Shown in pieces: positions 20,193-31,672 of a stretch of DNA of 64,000 nucleotides (the first letter of the stretch is position 1; each line of letters opens with the position of its first letter). Below the pieces are notes generated by a model, which saw only the letters and a list, made by a program, of their open reading frames with translations, did no database searches and was not told the origin of the DNA. Position numbers and translations under genes: made by a program. Source of the stretch: Gymnopus androsaceus JB14 (Eukaryota; Basidiomycota; Agaricomycetes; Agaricales; Omphalotaceae); the NCBI GenBank assembly GCA_009733575.1, contig ML769385.1, positions 857,188 to 921,187 of the forward strand, in the 5' to 3' direction.

Positions 20193-20249
20193 GTCGAGAA
20201 TAGTAGGTGAAGATGTTGGGAGAAGAAGAAAGAGAAGTGGAACCAAATT

Positions 20250-20793
20250 GCGTGTGCGCGCTCAGACACCCAGACACTGCCATCGAATAAGTTGAACTAA
20301 CTATATAACAGGTACAGTAGTACAATATTCACTCCTCTGACTATCTCCCACTACTCTGCGTCGTGATACGCCAGTTCAACGAACTAAATCTCCAGGTCCT
20401 CACTATAGACTGAGATTAGACGGAGTCGCTCAATGCTGCGGACCGTATCAACTGGTCTTCAAGGCAAACCTAAGTAGGCAAGATGTTTGATCAAAGGACG
20501 TTCCAATAATGAGAAAAGCCTTACATGGAGGTACTTGTATAACAGCATACATAACTGCTCTGCCAAATCCAGTCGAGTCACCGTTTTATGACATGAACGT
20601 CAGCAAGGGGTGCTGGAAGGAGGTTAATCCTAGGTGGAGGTGTAACTTTTTTGTATGGAATAGCGAACTGGCTGCCAAGCGTGGGTCGGTGGACAGGAAA
20701 ATAAAGGATGTTCTCAATGCTTCTATGTACATCTTCACAACAATGGCGGATTTATTTATTTATTCTGCAAAAAGATCAATAAACAGACTTCAG
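20250..20793. other. Intergenic or degenerate stretch, no gene recognised
   Basis: The short ORF 20509-20853 (MRKALHGGTCITAYITALPN...) overlaps the end of the dCTP deaminase gene on the other strand and has no family likeness. Nothing else is seen. Confidence 0.4.
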
Positions 20794-21396
20794 CTACATC
20801 GAGCTTTTATTCTGATACACGCCCGAATATCCTTCGAACCTGAGAGACCATGAGAACATTGAAGAACTATGTGAATCATACATACTGTTTCCTTCATCTC
20901 ATGAAACACGAACTGTGCTAGCTTGGCATCTTTGTACAAAGTTATGCCATGCGGATTCTGCACTTGAAGCAGCGCACCTGAATAGTTTTATTAGCCATGT
21001 CGGGACGTATGCTCAGTGATGTTTGCATCTTAACCCACCAATCGCACCCTTGTAGCCTGAATCCATTACCCCGGCACTCAAAAGCGCACCTGAACGGAAT
21101 AGGGAGCTTCGCACAAATATTTGGCCCATAAGATCCAGCGGAGTATCGCAGAGCTCATTGAACTCCGTAAGATATGATCCAAGAGGCAGATGAATATAAT
21201 TCTGAGGACCGAAAGGGATTTCTTCAGTCGACGCGGTTTTGCGATTTTTATTATCAAAGTCGATTACTCCCGCCGATTTCCACTGCAATACTCGCTTCAA
21301 AGTTAAGTCTATCCCACAGGGCTGAACCTGATGTGAAGGCGAAAGCAGACTTTGCACAATTTGGCGGGTGAACAGAAGTTTTCCTGGGATGATCAT
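20794..21396 (-). CDS. dCTP deaminase (dUTPase-fold), one-base frameshift near the end
   Basis: dCTP deaminase converts dCTP to dUTP (or dUMP) in pyrimidine deoxynucleotide supply. Exon 1 (21396-21039) reads MIIPGKLLFTRQIVQSLLSP, QPCGIDLTLKRVLQW, GVIDFDNKNRKTASTEEIPF, then GQIFVRSSLFRSGALLSAGV and MDSGYKGAIG. The conserved S-R-S-S-like and D-S-G-Y segments of the trimeric dUTPase fold are present. Exon 2 (20977-20886) reads ALLQVQNPHGITLYKDAKLA and QFVFHEMKET. Exon 3 (20839-20794) gives EGYSGVYQNKSSM-stop only if one extra base (the C in GGTTCGAAGG) is ignored. The gene is thus complete, about 165 codons, except for this single-base insertion, which may be sequence error. Fragments of a second copy lie at 7192, 11245, 13737 and 17418. 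Confidence 0.75.
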
Positions 21397-21615
21397 CGAA
21401 GAAAGAAGGAAGCGTGGGACTGGCGCTTAAGTTCTACTCAGCGCTCAAGTACTAAACATGATCAGTACAAAAGTTAAAATAAAAGCGATGTGGTTTTCAA
21501 TCGTTACGAATATGTACTCTTCAAATCTGACATCTAAACCATTCTAACGTATAAATCTCATTGCTTGTCCTTGGCTTTCATGGCGCTCGTCAATCCTTGC
21601 TCTACTTACATTGGT

Positions 21616-22651
<1,036 letters not shown>

Positions 22652-22865
22652 AGCTGGATGATGAACAACGGGTTGGCTAGAAGACCCAAGGGCATAAGCC
22701 GGCTGGGCCGCCTCTGGGCGGCCGGTCGGCGGTTGTCATTGGCCTTAATTGCACCTGCTTTTTGGGCTGACAAGCGAAAAAAAGTACAAGCACTATCTCA
22801 CTGCCAGCTCCCCAAGGGGTATACTGAACTCTTGCCGCTCACTACTAGCAGCCTTCAGGCCGCCA

Positions 22866-24520
22866 TGGTCCCGCAGAACTTTTGCTACACTCTCTAAAAT
22901 CTCTAAGATTGACCAAGAGATATCTTTCTGCGGTATTTACCACTGCAGTACATGTGATTCATGTTTCCTTCATCATGAGCCACCTCAATAATCCGTGCTC
23001 CCAAGCCTGGAAACATCCTTCTCATATGGTTTAGCACTGACCTTTCACAAAATTGGGTCTTTCATTTGGTCTTTTCAACCTCAACAATTAATAATAGGAT
23101 GTTTTTTTAACTATCTTTCTTCTCAACATCTATGTTTTCCGGTACAAGCTGATGCCGGGGAAGCTGTATATTATCGCAACCTTCATATTTTTCATATTGG
23201 CCACCTCTTCTGTTGTGGTAGATCTACTGGGCAGAAAGATAATCACTTCCTCATGGATCAATTTCTTACTAGCAGACAGTGACGTCATTCAGGTTGTAAG
23301 CTTCCAGGATCTTGTTAGTTTTATCGAAGGGTCGCAAAAGTTAAATGCAGCAGGTTCATGGATCTTCTTCTCTTCAAGGTGAGTTTAATTCTGGAACAAA
23401 AACTAAACATAGTCTAATGTATTGGAAAACATCAAGTATCCTTGGAGATTTAATACTGGTGTGTCCATAAGATCAAAGTAAATACCAGGTTATTGCTGAA
23501 GTGTTTTATTCCCTACTAGATTTACCGATGCTATCGTTGTGGAATTCAAAGAAATATGTCATCATTCTGCCTGTTCTATTTCTATTGACAACTCTTGGTA
23601 TTTTCGCTCAAGTTATCCCAGTTGCCTAATAACTTGTATGCTGACACAATTCCTTTTGATCATAGTTGTTGCAATATGGAGCTCAGTCTCGCCGAGGCTG
23701 ATTGAGGGTGTGCAGGACAGGTTTCAAGGCAATACAAGCATCACCTACAGTATCTACATCTTTGCTGATATTGGTCAAGGTTCTGTGCTTACTGTACTCC
23801 TTGGTTTGCCAAACATTTATTGCATTGCTTGTGGATATAATTAATGCCTTTCAATTACATAGCAAGCAGGCTTTGGTGGTTGAACCGCAAGACAGAAAAA
23901 TTGCTTGGCAAAAGTAAAAAGAGTACCCTTTGGAAACTTACTGAAATTGTGTATGTATCCATACTGTAAAACATTTTATCAGCCTGGAATTAACATTTCG
24001 CAGTCTAGAATCTGGGCTGCTTCTTCCTTTGTTTCTGGCAGTAGCATGGATAGCAGAGCTTGAAACCTCAGTGGTGCCCATAGGTCTGGAAGTTGGGGAT
24101 GTGGAAAAGGCTAAAGTTGGGGCTGTGGAAAAGGCTGAATTTGGATTACAAGTTCTAAGTACTTGTGCACTCACACAAGTAGCAGTAAGCAACACACCCC
24201 CACTTTTTCTCAAAAAAACACTGCTGACTATGATTTCCTATCTGAAGGGTATTGGTTCGACATTGATTATTGTCCGCATAGGCTTGGGTGTAGATGCACA
24301 ACCCTCCCAATCTCCTGATGTCATAAATGTCGAAATGGACAATATTGATGTCGAATCAGCTCCTGAGCGACTTGAAATAGCCACAGACTTCATTAGCCCT
24401 GCTCCAGCTTTCCTTCCTTTTTTGCTTAAATACAATGAGCTACCCCGGGCCTCAAAGCCAGCAGTGACACCAACGACTGCTGTGGGAGGGGTCACATCAT
24501 TTTCACTCAAATACTAGACA
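22866..24520 (+). pseudogene. Basidiomycete 7TM membrane protein gene, copy 2
   Basis: From about 23110 on this is nearly identical to copies 1 and 3: LYIIATFIFFILATSSVVV, IYRCYR, SRLWWLNRKTEKLLGK, and an intact last exon LESGLLLPLFLAVAWIAEL ... TLIIVRIGLGVDAQ to TAG at 24517. The first 370 bp (22740-23110) differ from the other copies by more than 30 single-base insertions or deletions, which destroys exons 1 and 2. One T is also missing in the IYRCYR exon near 23540. The clustered errors suggest unpolished sequence, not old decay. Confidence 0.6.
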
Positions 24521-24976
24521 GAGGATACATCACCTGAACATCACTTTCCATCAGTCCATACTTTTTCTTCCCATTTCCGCTTGTTTTATTTATGGTTTGG
24601 TTGCAAATACCTTTCCTGTAAGTACCCTGTACCTTGGATTCTGGAATACATCAAAAAATAATGTGTTGGAATTTGAATTGGCAAGATTAGTTTGTTTGCT
24701 CATTTGCTGAAATGTTGAACAGAAGAAGGTAGTAGTATATAGGTAAGAATGAATTCCTCAATCCAAATATAAAGCAGTGAAGAAAAAAAAGAGAAGCACC
24801 ATGGGATAATATGAAGCAAAAGAACATGAGAATTAAGCATGAACAATGAACCTACAATTTAAAAAAGTACACCCAAAAAAACCAACAACAACAAGAACTG
24901 CGATTGTCTTTTCTCCACTCCATCTTCATTCCTCCCCTATGGATCAAGATCCACATCCCTGAATGCACTCCTGGGA

Positions 24977-25189
24977 TTAGGCTCCTCCAAACCCTCGACA
25001 CTTGCAAACAATACATAGTAGGAGTCCCTCCATGAGATGGCATTGGAGGGATGCGGTGCAGATGTTGAATGTTGAGAATGAAGATGAGGGCATTGTTGCT
25101 CTGGCACTGGCACTGAAATGGTCCTCCAAAGCATTGATTTTGTCGTTGAGTTGTGCAACAAGAGACTTGAGAGAGTCAACTTGGTCCAT
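24977..25189 (-). pseudogene. Chimeric adenylate-kinase-N-terminus ORF, copy 2
   Basis: Same 70-codon ORF as 18663-18875 (MDQVDSLKSLVAQLND...), with the same switch after ALED. Divergent from phosphorylase-like copy 2. Confidence 0.5.
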
Positions 25190-25247
25190 GATTGAGCGCC
25201 TAACACGGGTAGCTCGTTTACTAACTTACCCTGAATGGAAATACAAA

Positions 25248-26335
25248 ATGCTTGCTCCTCGCGTTCACATCCGAATCTCTCGACGACCCTCCACGTTCTT
25301 TACATATTGCAGGGGACCTCCGTGCGTTGATGCTTTCAGGTTCCCAACTAAACATATCACCAGTGTTGCCACTCCTATCAATGCTCGTACAGCCTCCCAG
25401 GGAATAAGTGTAGGCACGCATACCATGGGAGAATCGCTCCCAAGATATTTAGCAATGAAGATACACCCTCTAGTGGAATCCTCGTCCTGGAAAAACCTCA
25501 TAGTAGTAGGTCGTCATGACCGACTTGGGTCGGTCATAGGTCGAGAGAAAACTGACAAGCCGTTCAACTGGATGCGGCCAACCGCAAAACAAGTCGGGGA
25601 TGATCTATGCATCCAATGCTTTCCAGGAGAAGATCATGTCGAGCACTATGCTGCTCTTCTCGCTGCACATTTGCGCATTACTCAAGGAGCAGATCGAGCA
25701 CGCGATGTCTTTTATCGTCCTGTCCCAGACGGAGAAACCATCCGTACCCTGAGGGAAGATACGAACCTTCTGAGGGTTCCGCAAGCAGATATCGTTGCTA
25801 CGGGGCTTGTCCATCGACTCGGAGATTTAACCGGAAACGCGAGGTTCGAAGGTGGTAGTGAGGAAGAATTTGGTTGGGTGTTGAAGCAGTTTGGCGACCA
25901 GAAGGTTCTTTTCTTGGGTTGTCGCTTCAGTTTTTGGGGCTCGATATCGGGAGACCTCGTCCGTGTCTTGGCGCACGGCGAGTGCTTTATTTTGGAAAAC
26001 TCGGGACGACACAACCACACCTTCAGCCCAATCGTTGGTTGGCTTCCGGTTCGACCAGTACTATTCTAGGGCGCGAAGTTAAATGGCAGAATGTCCTCGA
26101 GCCCAGCCTGCGAGGTCCTGATGTACCCGTAATATTCGGGAAGCACGAGACTCTGCCGAGTGTTCTATTTGAGACCAAGAACTGGCTCAGTCACTCCACA
26201 TCCTTTGGACACCAGTTTGTAGATCCCGAAGTTGGATGTATGGCCTTGGCTGCAGTGCAATCCGGGATAGAGTTTGGATACATACACGCTATCTCTGACA
26301 ACGTTGCTTCCAAATACGACGAGGACTTAATTTCC
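25248..26335 (+). pseudogene. Nucleoside-phosphorylase-like gene, copy 2 (frameshifted and 3'-truncated)
   Basis: Like copy 1, including the same foreign 3' join after KYDED, but with a 13-base deletion at about 25970 (CTTGGCGCACGGCGAG) in place of the 7-base one. The two deletions affect the same spot, GAxGCGCAGCATACTGGCG in copy 3. The reading frame is lost in the middle of the domain. Confidence 0.7.
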
Positions 26336-26464
26336 GTCCCTAGTCGCAAATGTCAGAATTGTGTATCTGTCCGACATTCTGTTCTCACCATCGTCGGAGA
26401 AGTTACCCCCAACGTCCAATACGCGCCCTGTTGCAACTGATCTTATGATAAAGTAACCAGAGGG
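26331..26464 (-). pseudogene. CBM13-like fragment, copy 2
   Basis: Duplicate of 20023-20147: ILDVGGNFSDD and its intron are kept, but the start codon region is lost because the duplication ends at about 26462 and element B sequence follows. Confidence 0.5.
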
Positions 26465-27547
26465 ATTTTGGACAGCGCATTAAGTAATTCATTTCAGCTG
26501 ACTCAAAAGTATAGACTACCAAAGCCGGCCGAAGTATTCTATTTTAGGTCAGCTGAAATGGTTGTTATTACCATTTCAGCAGTCCTGAAAACAATTACTT
26601 TGGTGATTTATATTTTCAGTCCTGCTGAAGCTGATTGCTTCAGAACCTGTTCGAAGAATGACATTTCGGCCTTTTGCGGATGGTTCAAACTTCAGTTGGC
26701 CAACCAGGTTTCATCTGGAACTGGCTTTTTGCCGTATAGTAAAGGTCTCACTACATAGTACCGCCTAGTGCTGTAGTACTGCATAGTAAAGTAAGATGAT
26801 TATCAGACCCTTGGTGCAGAATCGCATGTCGAGTCTGAACATAAGTTTGACATCTGCAGGCTTGTGCCACGGTTATTTCGGATTTCAAATTCAACATTGA
26901 ACGTTTCATCTCTTCGCCGCTCATTCTGTCCCCTTCCTGTCTTAAAAAATTAAAAGTTCTAAGTCCTTTTTGCGAAGCATATATAAGTAACACAAGGTCT
27001 TCTCCTGTGCTCCCGCAACTTTCATACTACAACACACTTCCCTCCAATCCTTCTCTAACTCACCCACTTGTAAGTTAAGTCATTGTATACTCTCCTCCCC
27101 TTCCATACTCAAGCTATTCTCTCTAGGCTGTCGCGTGAGCACCAAGATACTTCCCCAATAAAGTTCCGCCAAGCCCCTCACTGTACTACTTCAATTTCTA
27201 AGTTGTGTAATGTAAAAGTTGTAGAATACTTTGTAGTAGTCAAATATAACTATTTTCATCCTTTTACATCGTGCCAATCTTCAAGTTAAGGAGGGAAAAA
27301 AGTAAAAGACTCTTAAGGACCAACAATGGCAATTCTCCAATGATAGCAATCAAATATGATTCCAACAATCAAATATGATTCCAACAATCAAACAATTCGG
27401 ATTTATGGCTGAAAATGGTAAGGTGTTGAGTTCCGTAATTTACTATGTAGTACTAGGTAGTAGGGGGGTTAACTACGCGAACTACAGCACTAAGCGGCAC
27501 TATACAGGACTACATAGTGTTTGAGCGAGTTCCAGATGTTTGCTGAT
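26465..27547. mobile_element. Element B, copy 3 (left-truncated), with the 827-bp element inside
   Basis: Begins at TTTTGGACAGCGCATTAAG (14027 in copy 2) and matches copy 2 almost base for base. Includes the second copy of the 827-bp TT element at 26712-27538. The ORF at 26468-26758 merely reads across it. The segment 14027-15787 equals 26465-28229: one duplication. Confidence 0.6.
26712..27538. mobile_element. 827-bp TIR element (CATCTGGAACT ends), copy 2
   Basis: Identical ends, length and insertion point to 14271-15097; only a few single-base differences. It travelled by duplication of the surrounding segment, not by new transposition. Confidence 0.75.
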
Positions 27548-27599
27548 GATGGAAACCGGGTTGCTATGAAAACCGAGATAAATTGCAGCTTGTCAATTG

Positions 27600-28229
27600 T
27601 AGGGCTCTTCACCGTATCCGTAGCCTACGGTATACGGCCGTAAAATACGGTGACCGTTCCGTACCGTCTCAGATTCTTGGTCATGGGACCGTACCGTATC
27701 TGGTACGGTAATTCCCGTATTTTACCGTACCGTATACGGGAATACGGCCGTACTACGGAGGCTACAGGGAAGGTTTCGATAAAACTGTTGCATTAAAATG
27801 ATCATTGAGCTACATACACTATATTTCAATCTTTAACATAGTATAGTGTTTCAGTTACTTCTGCCTCGATTTTGTGCTTCCAATCTTCAGGTTTTGGTGA
27901 GGATTGACCCAGTCACACAGTGTGAAAGATGTGTTACCCATGTCTGTGTAGCGTTCTTAAGGGTGATTATCCTGACTTCATACAAAAATATTTACTGGAC
28001 TCTCAGAGTAGCAATTGTACCTCTTACAGGTGCATTATATGGATAGAAAAATGGTACTTGAATGATTATGTTTGAAACTCCATACCGTATCCGTATACGG
28101 CCGTATTTTTGCCGTACCGTACCGTAGAGCAAAAAATCAAACCGTATTCGGCCGTACCGTAGCTGCTCCGTACCGTATCACGGGAAATTTTCACCGTACC
28201 GTATACGGTACGTACGGTGAAGAGCCCTA
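27600..28229. mobile_element. 630-bp hAT-type non-autonomous element with an 8-bp target duplication
   Basis: Ends TAGGGCTCTTCACCGTA (27600) and TACGGTGAAGAGCCCTA (28229) are inverted repeats. GTCAATTG occurs directly on both sides (27592-27599 and 28230-28237). The empty site is seen in copy 1 (GTCAATTGGCC at 8171). An 8-bp duplication and TAGGG ends are characteristic of the hAT superfamily. About 150 bp at each end is made of CCGTA/TACGG units (for example CCGTATACGG and ACGGCCGTA) that can form hairpins; the middle has no such units and no transposase. Confidence 0.9.
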
Positions 28230-28351
28230 GTCAATTGGCCTTAATTGACCTGCTTTTTTGGGCTGAACAAGCCGAAAAAAGTACAGCATTCTCACTGCCA
28301 CTTCCCAAGGTATATAACTCTTGGCTCACTTACTACAGCCTTCAGGCCGCC

Positions 28352-29986
28352 ATGTCCGCAGAACTTTCTACACTCTCTAAAATCTCTAAGATTGACCAAG
28401 AGATCTTCTTTCTGGGTATATTACCAACTGCAGTAAGTGATGATGTTTCTTCATCATGAGCCACTAATAACCCAGTGCTCCAAGCTGGAACTCCTTCTCT
28501 ATGGTTAGCACTGACCTTTCACAAATTGGGTCTTTCATTGGTCTTTCAACTCAACAATAATAATAGGAGTTTTTTTAACTATCTTTCTTCTCAGCATCTA
28601 TGTTTTCCGGTACAAGCTGATGCCGGGGAAGCTGTATATTATCGCAACCTTCATATTTTTCATATTGGCCACCTCTTCTGTTGTGGTAGATCTACTGGGC
28701 AGAAAGATAATCACTTCCTCATGGATCAATTTCTTAATAGCAGACAGCGACGTCATTCAGGATGTAAGCTTACAGGATCTTGTTAGTTTTATCGAAGGGT
28801 CGCAAAAGTTAAATGCAGCAGGTTCATGGATCTTCTTCTCCTCAAGGTGAGTTTAATTCTGGAACAAAAACTAAACATAGTCTCATGTATTGGAAAACAT
28901 CAAGTATCCTTGGAGATTTAATACTGGTGTGTCCATAAGATCAAAGTAAATACCAGGTTATTGCTGAAGTGTTTCATTCCCTACTAGATTTACCGATGCT
29001 ATCGTTTGTGGAATTCAAAGAAATATGTCATCATTCTGCCTGTTCTATTTCTATTGACAACTCTTGGTATTTTCGCTCAAGTTATCCCAGTCGCCTAACA
29101 ACTTGTATGCTGACACAATTCCTTTTGATCATAGTTGTTGCAATATGGAGCTCAGTCTCGCCGAGGCTGATTGAGGGTGTGCAGGACAGGTTTCAAGGCA
29201 ATACAAGCATCACCTACAGTATCTACATCTTTGCTGATATTGGTCAAGGTTCTGTGCTTACTGTACTCCTTGGTTTGCCAACCATTTATTGCATTGCTTG
29301 TGGATATAATTAATGCCTTTCAATTACATAGCAAGCAGGCTTTGGTGGTTGAACCGCAAGACAGAAAAATTGCTTGGCAAAAGTAAAAAGAGTACCCTTT
29401 GGAAACTTACTGAAATTGTGTATGTATCCATACTGCAAAACATTTTATCAGCCTGGAATTAACATTTCGCAGTCTAGAATCTGGGCTGCTTCTTCCTTTG
29501 TTTCTGGCAGTAGCATGGATAGCAGAGCTTGAAACCTCAGTGGTGCCCATAGGTCTGGAAGTTGGGGATGTGGAAAAGGCTAAAGTTGGGGCTGTGGAAA
29601 AGGCTGAATTTGGATTACAAGTTCTAAGTACTTGTGCACTCACACAAGTAGCAGTAAGCAACACACCCCCACTTTTTCTCAAAAAAACACTGCTGACTAT
29701 GATTTCCTATCTGAAGGGTATTGCTTCGACATTGATTATTGTCCGCATAGGCTTGGGTGTAGATGCACAACCCTCCCAATCTCCTGATGTCATAAATGTC
29801 GAAATGGACAATATTGATGTCGAATCAGCTCCTGAGCAACTTGAAATAGCCACAAACTTCATAAGCCCTGCCCCAGCTTTCCTTCCTTTTTTGCTTAAAT
29901 ACAATGAGCTACCCCGGACCTCAAAGCCAGCAGTGATACCAACGACTGCTGTGGGAGGGGTCACACCATTTTCACTCAAATACTAG
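28352..29986 (+). CDS. Basidiomycete 7TM membrane protein gene, copy 3 (most intact)
   Basis: Resolvable exons: 28352-28432 (MSAELSTLSKISKIDQEIFF...), 28476-28503 (CSKLELLLYG), 28567-28846 (GVFLTIFLLNIYVF, LYIIATFIFFILATSSVVV, AGSWIFFSS), 28905-28926 (ILGDLIL) and 28988 onward (IYRCYRLWNSKKYVIILPVL). Then SIYIFADIGQGSVLTVLLA, SRLWWLNRKTEKLLGKSKK and the last exon LESGLLLPLFLAVAWIAEL to TLIIVRIGLGVDAQ and a polar tail ending FSLKY-stop at 29986. All these junctions are GT-AG and in phase. Only the intron around 29085-29170 is unresolved. The family is a large Agaricomycete set of predicted seven-helix proteins of unknown function, sometimes thought receptor-like; ligand unknown. Confidence 0.65.
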
Positions 29987-30140
29987 ACAGAGAATACATC
30001 ACTTGAACATCACTTTCCATCAGTCCATATCCACTTTTTCTTCCCATTTCCGCTTGTTTTATTTATGGTTTGGTTGCAAATACCTTTCCTGTAAGTACTC
30101 TGTACCTTGGATTCTGGAATACATCAAAAAATAATGTGTA

Positions 30141-30908
30141 CATCAGCAAAACCAGTATTTTCACTGGAGCTACTGGAGTAGCCAGAGAATTGAATAAGTC
30201 TTCAGAGAGCTCTGGAGAACTCTGGAGACTCTGGAGAGAACAAAGCTGTAGTTACCGATTGATGGTACTTTGAGAATGATTGGACTTTCCTTTTTTGGAG
30301 CTAGTCTGGCTGTCAGCCAAAGTAGCACCAAAAATGATGGCCTCGAGTGCCCTCAACATAATGATGGTTGCTGTCAGCAACTCCTTGTGTCATCAACAAT
30401 GCTGTAAACTATCAGGAAGTGATATAAAATGCATGGGCTTTCAACTTTCTACAAAGATGAACTTGTATTTTTTTTCCCCTTCCCCACTGTTGCAAGTTGC
30501 AACATTCCATCCTTTCACCATAAGTTTCACTTTCACATAATGTTGCTTTTTAGAGGTGATTTCCAGAAATGCAGAAGGGTTTGGGCAATGGAGGCAGAAA
30601 TTGAGAAGAGCACTATGGAAACATTGGGAGGGGAAAAACAGAAGACTCATCCAGTACTTGCCACTTATTACTACTACATAATAATAACTGCAGTGCACCT
30701 AAATATCATCACAGTACTACATAAAAATGATGAATATAAAATTTCTATCATTAATGCATGGTTACACAACATGGAAACTTGATTGAATAGCCCTCTGGAG
30801 GTCTCCAGAGGTTTATATTGGTCTCTGGAATAGGTAACCTTGCTCCAGCTGCTCCAGAAGCTACAGGTGCTCTGGAGATCTCTGGAGACCACTCAGGTTT
30901 TGCTTATG
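30141..30908. mobile_element. 768-bp TIR element with CTGGAG repeats (CATCAGCAAAACC family)
   Basis: Present only in block copy 3. The left end is CATCAGCAAAACCAGT and the right end CTCAGGTTTTGCTTATG, with TA on both sides (30139-30140 and 30909-30910). Many CTGGAG/CTCCAG units lie within 130 bp of each end. The other copies read AATAATGTGTTGGAATTTG at this place (18345 and 24659), which is 7 bp shorter than the expected empty site with TACATTG, so that piece was lost there or gained here. The internal ORFs 30280-30540 and 30429-30782 show no known domain. Confidence 0.7.
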
Positions 30909-31187
30909 TACATTGTTGGAATTTGAATTGGCAAGATTAGTTTGTTTGCTCATTTGCTGAAATGTTGAACAGAAGAAGGTAGTAGTATATAGGTAAGAAT
31001 GAATTCCTCAATCCAAATATAAAGCAGTGAAGAAAAAAAAGAGAAGCACCATGGGATAATATGAAGCAAAAAAACATGAGAATTAAGCATGAACAATGAA
31101 CCTACAATTTAAAAAAGTACACCCAAAAAAACCAACAACAACAAGAACTGTGATTGTCTTTTTCTCCACTCCATCTTCATTCCTCCC

Positions 31188-31433
31188 CTATGGATCAAGA
31201 TCCACATCCCTGAATGCACTCCTGGGATTAGGCTCCTCCAAACCCTCCACACTTGCAAACAATACATAGTATCCCTCCATGAGATGGCATTGGAGGGATG
31301 CGGTGCAGATGTTGAATGCTGAGAATGAGGATGAGGGCATTGTTGCTCTGGCACTGGCACTGAAATGGTCCTCCAAAGCATTGATTTTGTTGTTGAGTTG
31401 TGCAACAAGAGACTTGAGATAGTCAAGGTCCAT
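31188..31433 (-). CDS. Small chimeric ORF with an adenylate-kinase N-terminal coil, copy 3
   Basis: 81 codons: MDLDYLKSLVAQLNNKINAL then EDHFSASARATMPSSSF, ending EGLEEPNPRSAFRDVDLDP. The first 25 residues equal the N-terminal coil of fungal adenylate kinases, including the M-D-L-D start missing from the gene at 21616-22651. The rest is unrelated and lacks the P-loop. It is divergent from the intact phosphorylase-like gene with about 240 bp between start codons. Whether it is expressed is unknown. Confidence 0.4.
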   Translation of the reverse strand: MDLDYLKSLVAQLNNKINALEDHFSASARATMPSSSFSAFNICTASLQCHLMEGYYVLFASVEGLEEPNPRSAFRDVDLDP

Positions 31434-31672
31434 GATTGAGCGCCTAACACGGATAGCTCGTTTACTAACTTACCCTAAATGGAAATACAAAATGCTGCTC
31501 CTCGCGTTCACATCCGAATCTCTCGAACGACCCTCCACGTTCTTTACACATTGCATGGGACCTCCGATCTTGCATTGATGCTTTCAGGTTCCCGACTAAA
31601 CATATCACCAGTGTTGCCACTCCTATCAATGCTCGTACAGCCTACCAAGGAGTAACCGTAGACACGCATACC

